From positions 423,763-487,762 of the forward strand of contig NW_022985204.1 of the NCBI RefSeq assembly GCF_010093535.1: a DNA stretch of 64,000 nucleotides, in the 5' to 3' direction. The notes under the pieces are model-generated. The model did no database searches. It saw nothing but the letters and a program-made list of their open reading frames with translations, and was not told where the DNA came from. The position numbers and the translations under genes were made by a program. Source of the DNA: Lindgomyces ingoldianus (Eukaryota; Ascomycota; Dothideomycetes; Pleosporales; Lindgomycetaceae). The stretch's first letter is position 1. Each line of letters starts with the position of its first letter. Shown piece after piece: positions 1-12,275 of this stretch.

Positions 1-2956
1 CTAATAATAAAATTATAACAGTAAAACTAGAAGTAGAATGCTAGCTAGCATTGCATAGAATAACTGTTAAGCTTTTAGCACTAGATACACAAGCCTAGAA
101 CAAAGAAGCTAAACGCTTAAAAAGTGTAAATAAGAAGAAGTTATAGGCTATATAACTAAATGCTAACCTACTATAAGACATATAGATATACATTACTAGA
201 GCTAGTGTATACCTATATAATTAGACGCTAAACTATGCTAATAACTAGAAGACACTATATAAGATCTTCTTTACATAAGCAGCTTTAAATAATAAAGTTA
301 TTATATTAATTTAAAAGCTTATAGCTATAAAGCATTTATAATAACTAATAACATGCATTAGAATAAATCTAAGCTATAAAGGCTAGACCTAAAGGCGTAG
401 ATTAGATATCTAGTTAGGTACTAATTATTAAACATCTACTATGTATAAATACTACTACTAGCAAAAGTAATCTATACATGTAATGTTATTTTTAATAAAC
501 ACTTAATTTTTAGTAGTAAGCTTAAAGACCTAATAAATAACCTTATGTATAACATAGTAAAGGAAATTACTATATACATTAAAATAATTAAGCTTCTAAC
601 ACCTAGTTATTAGCTAGAGATAAAGTTATTTTATAAAAACAACACTATAAATAATACATTAAATTTTAACAAAGTAGACCTACTAGGCTACTATTAAAGA
701 AGAAAAATTAGAGATAACTATCTGTCTTCTTTAAACACTTTACTACCTGCAGCATTACTTATGCAGTTAATAGCTAGAGCAGCACTAAAGCTAAGCTAAA
801 TAGAGTTGTTAAAGACTATACTATAAGCTATAGCCTTTATAGCTAGTATAAGATCTAGAAGTGTAGAAAAGTATAGTAGTAAAACACTAAATAAAGCAGC
901 ATTAATAAAAATACTATTTAAAAAAAAAACACTTTATAGAAGCTAGCTGCTACTTCTACTATTAACTTAAAAGTAACTAAAAAAGCACCCTCTACATAAG
1001 ATGTTTAAGGCAGTAAAAAGAACACACCTAAATAGTTATTAGATAATAAAATTCTAGATAGAGGTCTAGATAAAGCTAATTAAGGCAGCTAGATAGTAGA
1101 TCTTAGATTATATGTAAGTGTACACCTATAAGCTTAATAAGCACTACAGATTATAAAGATGCAAGGTGTAACTAGTAGTCTATAGTAATTAATAAAGAAA
1201 CATTACTATATAAGATACCTACACTGCTACTCTAGCAGGACGCTTATTTTAAATGCTAATAGCAATATCTGTACGCTTTAACTTAAAGCTTAAATAATAT
1301 AACATAACTAACATGTTTATACATGTAGTAATTAACTACAATATCTACATGCAGATGCTAAGAGGCTATTAGAAACTAAGTATAATACTAAAGCTTTAAA
1401 AAGCACTATATAGCCTATAAATTTCTTCTTTACTCTAGTAACACTATTTTATAATAACTTTTAAAGGCCTTAGGTTCTTAGCTGTTCTACAAAAACCCTA
1501 CTACATAACTAAAGCTAGAATATTTATTTTCTTTTATGTAGACAACCTTATTATTGCGCACAGAAAAGGCTCTAAAGTAGATGCACAGCGTGTAGTAGAC
1601 TAGTTACAAGAGAAGTATACCCTAATAAAAGGCAAGGACCTATAATAGTTCCTAGGAGTTAAGATTATTAAAGATTAACAGTAATAAATAATTTAGCTAT
1701 TATAGGCCTTATATATTAACAAGATAGCTAGGCTAGCTAACAGAAAGGACCTGCAGCATGCTACACCTATAAGTAGGATTAAACTTATGCTGTAATCTAG
1801 TTTTGCAACCCTATTAAAAGTAAATTAATATTAGCAGAAGATTAGATCTCTGCTCTTTATAGCAGTTACTACAAGACTAGACATTGCCTTTGCTACATTA
1901 CGCCTTACACAGTTTCTTACAAATCCTGCATCTAACTATTAGAATGCAGCTAATTAAGTTATCCTGTACCTACATGCGACACAGACGTACGCACTCTAAT
2001 TAGGAGGAGAAGACTACCTTATAGTAGTAAGCAATGCGTTATTTATAGATAATACACTAGATAAAAAGAGCTCTTAGGGCGACATTATTTAACTATTTAG
2101 CAGATAGATTACATAGTAAGTAAATAAATAAAATACAGTTACAATGTTAACAACAGAAGCAGAATTACTTGCACTGTTCTAAGTTGCTAAAGAAGCTATG
2201 TTTACAAAAATGCTCCTTAATAAACTGTAGGTTAAGATGCCTAATTTAACTATTATAATTTAGTGCAACAACAAGCAGATAATCTAACTAGTAAACAAAG
2301 AGATATCTTAACTTTAAACTAAGCTCTGACATGTCAACATCTATAACCACTGGCTCTAACAGGAAGTCTCTTAACAAACGATTAAGGTTGTCTATGTCCC
2401 CTCTAGCGAGATGCTTGCGGACGGACTCACTAAAGCGCTTTTAGCTAGCAAATGGCCAAGCTTTCTTTAGCAAATTCAGCTAGTTGACGTTAGGGAGAGG
2501 ATAGTCAGTCAGGAAGCGGATATGGAAGAGATTGAAGCAAGAATGGAAGCCCTGGAAGCATACTAAGGATGCGCAATCGGGAACCAGCTTGAAGCATGTC
2601 CAAGCTGAGGGGGTGTGTCAGATATGCGCACCTACTGTCAAGACAGGAGGAACGTTTGACGAAAAGCGGCTACATAGTACGAGCAATAAGCTCGAACAGT
2701 ATGTTGCTGCAAATTGCTGCATTTTGCAGCATTTTGCAGCATTTTGCAGCATTTTGCAGCATGTTGCAAGCTGGTCGCGCATAGGGCTAGTGCGCGAGGG
2801 ACTCGGATCGGAAAAACAAAAGCCGAGCAACACGAGTAGAGCACAAAAAGGATCGATAAATCAAAACAATCAATACAATCAATCAATCATCCCATACATC
2901 ATATCCAAACCCATCATTCATCTCAGGAAGCCTAGAAACAGTGCTTCAATCTTACA
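1..2956 (+). mobile_element. Ty1/Copia retrotransposon, 3' part, RIP-degraded
   Basis: Plus-strand remains of a Copia polyprotein that starts beyond the left edge. Reading through stops shows the reverse transcriptase core around 1528-1560 (FYVDNLIIAH, the Y-V-D-D box with its last Asp changed to Asn), the following LQEKYTL/FLGV segment, an RNase H block near 2151-2200 (TEAELLAL..VAKEAM) and the Copia C-terminus VPSSEMLADGLTKAL near 2390-2440. Most lost codons are CAG/CAA turned into TAG/TAA, the RIP signature. The last 250 internal bases are hardly mutated. A polypurine tract (GAGGGGG) sits directly before the 3' LTR at 2616. The 3' flank ACTCT at 2957-2961 is the expected side of the target duplication; the other side is outside the window. 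Confidence 0.85.
2616..2956 (+). repeat. Copia 3' LTR (341 bp)
   Basis: Begins TGTCAGATATGCG directly after a polypurine tract and ends CTTACA. The same sequence occurs inverted as a solo LTR at 21955-22304, which fixes both ends. It holds a 10-bp minisatellite (ATTTTGCAGC, about four units, 2718-2762) whose unit number and order differ in the other copy. Short open frames on both strands here are by-products of the stop-poor repeat and are not genes. Confidence 0.85.
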
Positions 2957-2963
2957 ACTCTAC

Positions 2964-3336
2964 TGTAACGACCGGCTATCCAGGTGTTTCCTAGGCTGTC
3001 GTAGACTGGCCTAGACTGCACTAGGCAGTCCCGGACGACTCCCGAACCGTTCCGTTAACCCCGCACTTCCCAGACAATGCCTACCTCGCCTAAAAAGCCA
3101 GGTATCCTAGACAGGTAATACTTTGAACTGGACCTACGGCATACTAGATCTGTCGCTACCAGCGCTGCCCTGCCTGGCTCTCTGGAGAAGTATATAGCCA
3201 GTTGTAGAAGCCCTCTTTAGATAGCAGAGGATCGCCTTAGGAATTAGGCGGGTACTAATTGTACTCCTATGTCACAGTTACACCCTTGTTAGTTAATACA
3301 CCTCTTAATTATAAAGTGTATACCCTGTTTTTTACA
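2964..3336 (+). repeat. Gypsy 5' LTR (373 bp)
   Basis: Starts TGTAACGACCGG and ends TTTTACA. Its outer (left) half keeps CpG and CpA sites that are mutated in the matching half of the 3' LTR, while its inner (right) tip is mutated where the 3' LTR is intact. Confidence 0.9.
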
Positions 3337-3369
3337 ATACAATCCTCTACCTACCTAACAATACCTAGC

Positions 3370-6300
3370 ATGACTGTCGCTACCTAAGCCAGCGTTGTAC
3401 AAGACTTACAGACTCCCTCTGCAGACAGACCACCTAACAAAGGGGGGACATCTGCGCAACCCCCCTAGAGACTGCCACCTCTAGACCCCTTCACCTAGGC
3501 TAAGACACTCTTAGAAGAGATTATAATAAGCAACATTACTTAACTAGATGCTAAAATCTAATAAGAAAAACTAAGAAAGAAAGTAAAAAAAAAAAAAAAG
3601 AGACTAAAACAACTCTAAAAAGACTAATTAAAGAAAACATTATAATCCCCCTAAGGGCCTTACAACTCCCTCTATAATAACCTAACCTCTGTAGGGCTAG
3701 GGCCAGCAGCCCCCCTATAGACGGCCACTAGCTAACCCTTATTGTTCCCACCTAGGACAGCCGCTCCTGTAGGCACCCCTTTTAGGCTACAGTTGCCTAA
3801 GCCTAACTAACCTTTAAAGTTTAAAAGAAAGTCCTATAAGTAACTATAAGTATATATTAAGGGCTATAAAAAATATATTTAAAACTTTTTAGTCTTTCTA
3901 AATGCAGCATTATAGATAGAGTTTTGCCAGCGCTACCTAGGGGAGGACCCCTACAACTATTAGGATAGGGTAGTACGTGCAATCTTTATAGTTAACTACC
4001 TAACCTAATTACACTAAGGCTTTATAAAGGAAACGCTGTTAAGCTTTCTTAAACATGCCTAGAAAAAAGAAAATTTAGCTAAGTAAAAAATTAAAAGCAT
4101 AAATTAAAGAAATTAAACTTTTACTAAACTCTTTAACTATTTTAAAACTTAGTAAGAAGATATTAACTTTATTAAAGCCTTAAATAACTTAAATTAAAAC
4201 TTAATATATAACTTTTTCTTTACTCTAGATAGAAAAGTGTAGTACAGGCTAGACTTCTAACTAAAAGTGTAGAGTAGTCTTTTTAAATTAGAGATAGAGG
4301 CTAACTAGCACTAGCAGGTCCTCTAGGCAGAAGGAAACTATAAGGGTAGTAAAAGGCCCCTAAAAGGAGTAAAACACCCCTTAAAAAGCTAAGTAGGTTA
4401 TAAGAAACTCTAAAGTAACTAATACTAAAAAAATAATATAAAGCTTTATAACTTTATAGCTACTAAGCCTTAGAAGTTAGAAGCTAAAAAGGCATAAAAG
4501 GCTAAAAACTAGAAAGAGGGGGGCTGCTATAACTATTATAAGTAGGGCTACATGCAGAGAAACTGCCCTCTTAAAAAAAACAACTTAGCAAGAAAAGCTG
4601 CGCCCTAGGACGCCCCCCCCTACGTCTTATAGGCTAGGTAGAATACTTAAAAGAGTAAAAAGTAGTAGTAGCAAGTACTTAAAGAGCTAGGCCTAGTGCT
4701 ATAAAAGTAACACTTATATCTTTTTTAAAAGCTGTTAGGGGTCTAACTTCCTTTTACTACTACTAAGCTATAATAGACTTTAGAGCAGAAGTAAACTTCT
4801 TAGATTAAGACCTTACTAAATAGCAGGTGTAGTAGTTAACCTAGTAAACCTAAGCTCTTTTATATCTTTAAAAGAACAGCTATTAAAAGTTATAAAAAGG
4901 GCTAACATCTTTTACTATATTAAAAACAGTAAGAGGTAGTTTTAAGTAGGTAAATTTACTTTTTTTATAATAAAAATCTTTAGTTACAGTATAATATTAA
5001 GCATGCTTTAGCTAGAAGAATAAAACCTAACTTTTAACTTTATATGTAAGATAGTCTATTTCTAAAAATACTACTAATTTTATAAAAAAATTAGTCTAGA
5101 CAGCCTAAAAGCATTTGTAAAAGTACTAATAAACTTTAATAATAATATATTTATAATAGCAATTACTTACACATTTTAACTAACTTTAAAGGAGCCTAGG
5201 CTGCTGTTAGTATACTTTAAGAAGTTTTAAAAAGCATTTTTAAAATATAACACTTTTCTTTTGCCTAACTATAGCCTACATAAGCTTATAATTAACTTAG
5301 ATAAAAGAAAAGAACTTTTATATAGCCCTTTTTATAGTTTTTCTACTACTAAGGTAGAAGTCTTATAAAAGTATATCTAGACAAACCTAGAATAGAGATA
5401 AATACACTACTTAATATTAAAAGTAAAGGCCTCTATTTTATTTATAAAAAAGAAGAATAGAACACTTTAACTTTATATAAACTACTAAAGCTTTAACACT
5501 ATTATAGTAAAAAACTAATACTTTTTTTTATTAATTAAAGAATCTTTAGATTAATTAAGCTGTACTAAAATTTACTTTAAACTAAACCTGCGCAACACCT
5601 ATTACTACATTTAAATTAAAAAAGGGAATAAGTAGAAAACTGCTTTCTAAACCTACTATAGCTATTTTAAATACACTATAATACTCTTTAGACTTATAAA
5701 TGCTTTAGTAGTTCTCTAAAGTTACATTAACTTTACACTATTAAACTTTTTTAATATATATTATATTATTTACTTAAATAATATACTTATCTACTCTTAG
5801 AATAAAGTTAAGCATAAAAAGTATATTTACTTAGTCTTATCTAGGCTTCTCTAGCATAAGCTATACACTAAGCTCTTAAAATGTAAATTTTATATAGATA
5901 AAGTAAAGTACTTAGGCTTTATTATTACTCTAAAAAAGGTTTAGATAGAGAAGAACTAAGTTAAAGCTATTTAGAGGTAGCTAATTCTTAGAACTATAAA
6001 GAAGATCTAGATCTTTTTAAAGTTTACTAACTACTACTAACACTTTATAAAAAAATTCTTATAAATTACTACTTTCTTACACTAGCTTACCTAACAACTT
6101 TAAAGTTTAGCTAAAAAAGGCTATTAGTAATGTAAAAAGAAGTTTATTTCTTTAGTACTAAGTTCTTAAGTAGTGTCTACTTTTAATAAACTAAAAAGTA
6201 AATTTACTAAAGAACTACTACTAGTACATTTTAATTTTAACTTACACTACTAGGTTAAAACTAATGCCTTAAAATATGTAATCTTAGAAATTCTAAGCTA

Positions 6301-8290
6301 GCCTAGGCTAGATAAGGCAGAAAAGGACTAGTAGCACTTTATAGCCTTTTTCTTGTGTAAAATAATAGTAGCAAAATGTAACTATAACACTTATAATAGT
6401 AAGCTACTTACTATAGTAAAAAGCTTTAAACACTAGCGCTACTATTTAAAGGGGGCTGCTTATATAATAAAACTTCTAACAGACTATGCTAACCTCTAAG
6501 AGTTTATAACTACTAAGACCCTAACTAAAAAGTAGGCTTAGTAAGTAAAGTAAGTAGCTACTTTTAACTTCTAAATTTATTATTAATTAGGTAAGACTAA
6601 CTCTACTAACAAGCTTTTAAGAAAGCCTAATTATAAAAAAAGTAAAAAAAGTAATAATAAAAACAGCTTAGAATTATAGAAGTAAGCACTTTATAATCTA
6701 CAGCGTAAACTAGAGCTAGACAGGGCAAGATTACCCTAAAAGAGCCTAGGACAGCTAAGAATAGTAGCTGTTACTTAAGCAACTAGAATAAAAGCTTTAA
6801 GTACTACTAAAATAGTAAATAAAACTTAAAGCCTAGAAAGCTCTTTAATAAAAGTAATTATAAAAGGGCTTAAGAAAAATTTATACACTAAAAGTGTAAA
6901 AAAAGCTTAAGAAAAGAATATAAAGAACTAACTAAACTAAGTAGGCAGGTAGTTAGAAAAAAAAAAGACTTTTTACTTATAAAAAAAAGACTTATATACT
7001 TAGAAAAGTAAAGATTTAAGCCTTTTAGGCTTATTATAACTATTTTTTAGTAGGCTATTTTAGATTTAGTAAAACTTTTTATTAAGTATAAAGGGACTTC
7101 TATTAGCTAAGCATATAGTAATACACTAAAGACTACCTTAGCACATGCTAGGCCTGCTAACGCGTGAAATCCCCTTAACATGCCCTATATAGGGAACTCT
7201 AGCCCCTTCTAGTCCCCTTTAGGATCTAGAAGAATATCTCTATAAATTTTATTATAGAGCTACTACCTAGCTAGTTAAATAAAAAAAGCTATAATAGTAT
7301 CTTAGTTATAGTTAATTATTTCTTTAAAATAGCTTACTATATTTCTAGTAAAGGCACCTTAAAGGCAGTAGCCTTAGCTAAGACCTTTAAGCAGAAAATC
7401 TTAAGACTTTATAGCCCCCTTTTTTTTATTATAATAGACTAGGGAGCCTTATTTATGTCTACTTATTAAAAGACATTTATAGCTTACTTAGAAATAAAAA
7501 GACTTTTTTTTACTACTTTTTACTTATAAACTAATAGCTAGACTAAGCGCTAAAACTAAATATTAAAGTAGTATTTTTAAATATACTGTAACTATAAGTA
7601 GAATAACTAGGCAGAGATTCTTTCTAACATAAGATATGCTTATAACAACACTGTTTATAGCTTTATAGAGATATTACTATTTTAGGCTATCTATAGAAAG
7701 AATCTGCTGTCTACAGACGTGCTAAAATAAGCAAAGAAGGCTAGTATTTCTCTATAAGCACTCTAAAATAGTAATAAACTAGCCTAAACTAGGCAGAAGC
7801 TAGCTAAACACCTTAGAATAGTGTAAAAGTACTAAAAGTAATAGCATAATAAAACACATAAATATAAAATATACTTAGTAAAGAACTAAGTATACCTTAG
7901 CACTAAAAATATTACTACCTTTTAGCTAAAGAAAAAGCTAGATAATAAATATATAAGCCTTTAAAAAGTTTTTACTATACATAAAACTTAATTTTACTAC
8001 TTAGACTTACTAGCTAGCTTTTAAATCTACCTAGTATTTTATATTAGCCTTCTTAAGCTAGCACTTTTAAGTTACCTGTTACCTTGCAAATAACCTCTAG
8101 CTAAGGCAGTAATACCCTAAGTAGGAACAGATATATAGGACATAGACTACATTATAGACTAAGAGCTGCATAAGGGAATATAGCTATATAAAGTACACTA
8201 GAAAGAGTTTAGAGAGGAAGATAACTAACTACTTTTAGTAAAAAACATATTTAAAAAAGCTATAAATAAATTCTAGAAATAAGTAGAACT
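3370..8290 (+). pseudogene. Gypsy gag-pol relic with chromodomain
   Basis: Translating through stops shows a zinc knuckle around 4531-4580 (pattern C-Y-N-[C/Y]-x4-G-[H/Y]-x4-C), the Gypsy reverse transcriptase around 5280-5800 (conserved INYQSFN..N.Y..LLI.E block and the Y-L-D-D box changed to YLNN at about 5774-5785), the integrase around 7130-7800 (a D-x-G-A-L-F-M-S segment near 7436) and a chromodomain near 8145-8280 (YIID.EL..G...YKVHWKEF..EDN). GAT-to-AAT and CAG-to-TAG changes fit RIP on both strands. Gag lies roughly from 3370 to 4600. Nothing here can be translated today. Confidence 0.85.
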
Positions 8291-10269
8291 ACTAGTATAA
8301 AAAAAAATAAAAAGAAAAAAAAGAAAGCTAAATTAGGCTAAAAAAAACTAGACTAAAAAAAATAAACTTAGACTAGATAACTTTATAAAAGCTTAAAACA
8401 TTTAAAAAAAAACTTTTAAGCACTATAAACTTTAAAAACTTAGCTTATTTTTTACTATTCTTATTTTTAAATACTACTAGATTAGTCTAGATTACCTCTA
8501 GACTAGCCTAGATACCCTTAAAAAAAAATAAATGCACTATAAAGCTTAAACTTTACTAAAAAAAACTTAAAAAAAAAGTAAGCTACTAAAAAGAATATAA
8601 AAAAAGTATAAGGTGCTATAACTATTTCTAGAGAAGCTACTACTATGCAAAAATAGACTAAACTGTCCTAAAAAAGAAAAAAATAGCAGGTAAAAACTTA
8701 GAAAAGGCAAAACCTATTCTAGAGGGCCTAGACAGGCCTAGAAACCCCTAAATCTGCTAGACTAATATAAAAAAAAATGCTAAAAAAACTAAAAATAAAA
8801 GTAGATAACTTACCTTATCTTTAGAAAATGTTTTACTTAGAGTTAAAAGTGTTAAAATTATAAGTAAAGTTAGTTTTTTATATACTTTACTTACTCTTAT
8901 AAAATTTTTTAGTAAGAAAGAAGACTTAAGCCTAAAAAACACTAAAATTAGCAGTAAAAGGCTAAGTACCCTAGACAGAGTTAGACTGCTCTAGAAAAGC
9001 CTAGATAGGTATAGATTAGAGAACATATAGTGTAGATGTGCTTAAAGACTAAAAAAAAAGGTTCTAAGCTGTTATTATTACTTATTTTTTTTTTATACTT
9101 TACTAATGCTTTTTTTTTTGCTTTACTAAGACTAATAATACTTAAGTCCTTAAACACTTTTTTACTAACATAAAAAAGGGTTAGAGTGTTACTAGCTATC
9201 TTACTATAGATAAGCTTAGTAAAAATTAGTCTAAAAACCTCTAAAAAGCCCTAAAGACCTCTAGAGAAACTTAAAAGAGTTTAAAAAGTAGCTAAGAATT
9301 ATAAACTTATTAAAATAAATAATAACCTTATTAACTTTTTTATAAAGACTTTTAATAACATTTAGCAGGTACTTTTAAGTATTACTAAAGTTAATTTAAG
9401 TCTTAAGCTAAAAAAAACTGCTAAAGATAGTGCTTATAATAGTTATAATTACTAGGTAATAGTTTTTTAAGCACTATAACTTAAAAATTAGTAAAAAGAA
9501 CTAAGAAGCACTTTAAAGACCCCTAGATAGCTATAAACAGCCCTAGAATAACTTACTTAATAGCAGTCTTTGCTACTTTTATAGCAGCTATTACACTTTA
9601 AGAGGTTATTAGTGCGCTTAGGCTTTAATAAGCTTTAATAAATATAGGTATTATAAGTCTAAATGTTATAATCCTTTTTAATAAAAAAATAGTATAGTAA
9701 AATTACGCCTAGCTTATACGCTATAATCCTGCTTATAATTTTATTAAAGTAAGTTAAGTAAAGATTAATAGTAGCTAAGGCTTTATTTATAGCTAAAGTA
9801 ATCCTGTCTAACTACTTACTAGCTAGGAAAGATATTATTAGTAGTAAAATGTATAAGACAGGGCTTAGGGGGCCTAAGAGGGCCTAGATTAGGATAGACA
9901 GAACTTAAGGCCTTAAAAATAGAATAGAGGATAGCTAGCTAAGGTAGCTAGCTAAGGAAGAATCTAAAGGCAGTTAGAATAGGGACTCTCTAGGACAGAC
10001 AGAGCTTTATATAGGGTCCTCTAGCCTAGGGGGGCTCTAGAACACCCTAGGAACCCCTAGGAAGGCCTAAGAGCTCCTGCAGAAAATCTCTCTAAAATAC
10101 ATACTAAAAGTGTAGAGTAAAGTGTAGGTGTAATAGAGGATTTAGCTTAGTAGAAAGTATTTAACCTTTTAAATTAAATTTAAAGTAACATAAAATTATG
10201 TAACTTCTAAACTTTAAAAAAGGGCTTAGATTTAGGCGTAAGGTTACACCTTAAAAAAAAATAAGGCTT
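8290..10269. other. Post-pol internal region of the Gypsy element
   Basis: About 2 kb between the chromodomain and the 3' LTR, extremely AT-rich, with long A and T runs and no recognisable domain in either direction. A 61-residue reverse frame at 8757-8942 is low-complexity and not convincing. An extra 3' gene, an antisense gene, or a captured spacer are all possible; none is shown by the sequence. Confidence 0.5.
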
Positions 10270-10642
10270 TATAATAACTAGCTATCTAGGTGTTTCCTAG
10301 GCTGTTATAGACTAGCCTAGACTGCACTAGGCAGTCCTAGACAACTCCTAAACTGTTCTGTTAACTCTACACTTCTTAGATAATGCCTACCTTGCCTAAA
10401 AAGCTAGGTATCCTAGACAGGTAATACTTTAAACTGGACCTACAGCATACTAGATCTGTCGCTACCAGCGCTGCCCTGCCTGGCTCTCTAGAGAAGTATA
10501 TAGCCAGTTGTAGAAGCCCTCTTTAGATAGCATAGGATTGCCTTAGGAATTAGGCAGGTACTAATTGTACTCCTATGTTACAGTCACGCCCTTGTTAGTT
10601 AATACACCTCTTGATTGCGAAGTGTATACCCTGTTTTTTACA
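10270..10642 (+). repeat. Gypsy 3' LTR (373 bp)
   Basis: Same length as the 5' LTR. Its left, inner start is mutated to TATAATAACTAGC where the 5' LTR reads TGTAACGACCGGC. Its right, outer end keeps TTGATTGCGAAG, which is mutated in the 5' LTR. The flanking TCTAC matches the left side of the element. Confidence 0.9.
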
Positions 10643-11502
10643 TCTACTAAACTACTTTTTTTATACTAATGCATTTCTAATAACACTACTTAGACATGCT
10701 AAAAAATGTTAAATATAGCTTATACTCTAAGCTTTTAAATAAGACATAAAACTTTTAAAAAAACATGCTACAGCTATATATAAAGTTTTTTAAAAAATAA
10801 TAAATAACTATAGCACTAAATAACTTTTATAAGCTAATTTTATAGCTAACTTATAAAGGCTAAGTAATAATAAAAAGTAGGTAATTATTAAGACTATACT
10901 TAAGCTATATATGTAAAGATTTTTCTTTTAAATAGCACCTACAGCTAATATAGCTAATTCTTTACACTCTAAGTATAATCTAGGCTATATTAGTATAAAC
11001 TAGCTTAGTATATTTAAAAAGTGTTATTTAAAGCTTAAAGTAATATTTAAGTGTAGTATAACTATAAAAAAGCTTTTTATAAAAGTTTTAAGGTAATTTA
11101 AAGTAAGTTTAGCTTTATAAAGAATATTAAAGCTAAGTATTATATCTAAAATAATAATATATATAACTTTAGTAAAATAAGCTTTATTATAAGCTAAATA
11201 TTTATTAACTATACTTACACTTAAAACTTTACTTTAAGCTTTAAATAACACTTTATAAACATGCTAGGCTAGTTTATGCTAATATAGCCTAGATTACACT
11301 TAGTGTGTAAAGAATTAGCTATATTAGGTATAAATGCTATTTAAAAAAAATCTTTATGTATATAGCTTAAGTATAGTCTTAATAATTACCTACTTTTTAT
11401 TATTACTTAGCCTTTATAAGTTAGCTATAAAATTAGCTTATAAAAGTTATTTAGTGCGATAGTTATTTATTATTTTTTAAAAGACTTTATATATAGCTGC
11501 AG

Positions 11503-11782
11503 TGTTGAATAGGCTCTAACAGCTAGCTGCTTGTAGTATAAGCACTTAAGTAGCAAGAGTAAGAGTAGTGTACAGTGTGCACAGCGTACAAGGTAGGTAA
11601 AGTAAAGGCAACATGTTTTTAGTTTTATTACTCTTATTTTTTCTCTGTATAGAGAAAAAAGAGGATATTTAGATGTTTACGCACAGAGGTTTACACACAA
11701 GCATTATGTAATATAGATATGTAATCCTACTTATGCGCAATTATTTATATCTAGGCTGCAACACTGCTACTGTGTATAAACA
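11503..11782. repeat. Left LTR of the 4.36-kb element (280 bp)
   Basis: Begins TGTTGAATAGGC and ends TATAAACA. The outer, left 110 bases are less mutated than in the right copy; the inner, right 130 bases are far more mutated. Confidence 0.8.
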
Positions 11783-12229
11783 CTAGTAACTTTTCTTTTT
11801 ATCTAAAAAGTTACTTTCTGTACGTGTTACTTTCTTTTTATTTATGTAAGTCTATTTAATTACATTTTACCTTTACTTTACTTTATTTATTAAGACTTGC
11901 CTTAGTAATGCTGTATATTAAAATAAGCTAGTTACACTATGTAAATAGCTTTATAAATAGTATAAAGTGTTTTAAGCTATTATTATCTAGCTTTTATACA
12001 CTTACTTTATAAGTAATTTAGCAGTGTATAAACTGTTTTATGTAGGGTTTTATGCTAGAATAGTGTAGGATCTTTACGTAGGCAGGTGCATAAGAAGGTG
12101 TATATAATAAGGTCTTCTTTTTTTTTTTACTTTCTTTTCTTTATTTTTTACTTTTTAAGCTCTACTGTACTATTCCCTAGCTCTTTTCTTTTTTTATACA
12201 GTGCTAATAGTAACAGATACTCCTGCCTG

Positions 12230-12237
12230 CACACACA

Positions 12238-12275
<38 letters not shown>
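12230..12275 (+). repeat. (CA)n(GA)n microsatellite
   Basis: Twelve or so CA units (12230-12254) run directly into about ten GA units (12255-12275), inside the 4.36-kb LTR element. A short frame reading into it is not a gene. Confidence 0.9.

Larger units (their letters stand above)
2964..10642 (+). mobile_element. Full-length Ty3/Gypsy chromovirus, 7,679 bp, RIP-degraded
   Basis: Two 373-bp LTRs (2964-3336 and 10270-10642) enclose a plus-strand gag-pol ruin. The insertion is bounded by a perfect 5-bp duplication, TCTAC at 2959-2963 and again at 10643-10647. Domains follow the Gypsy order: gag, CCHC zinc knuckle, protease/RT, RNase H, integrase and a chromodomain, so it belongs to the chromoviruses. 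It inserted just beyond the Copia 3' LTR, in the arm of a palindromic repeat that resumes at 10643. All frames are riddled with TAA/TAG, so it is not coding. About 2 kb between the chromodomain and the 3' LTR is unexplained. Confidence 0.92.

Noticed and set aside
2532..3014. 160-codon open frame
   Set aside because: It runs from the Copia pol end across the LTR minisatellite into the Gypsy LTR; chance frame in repeat DNA.
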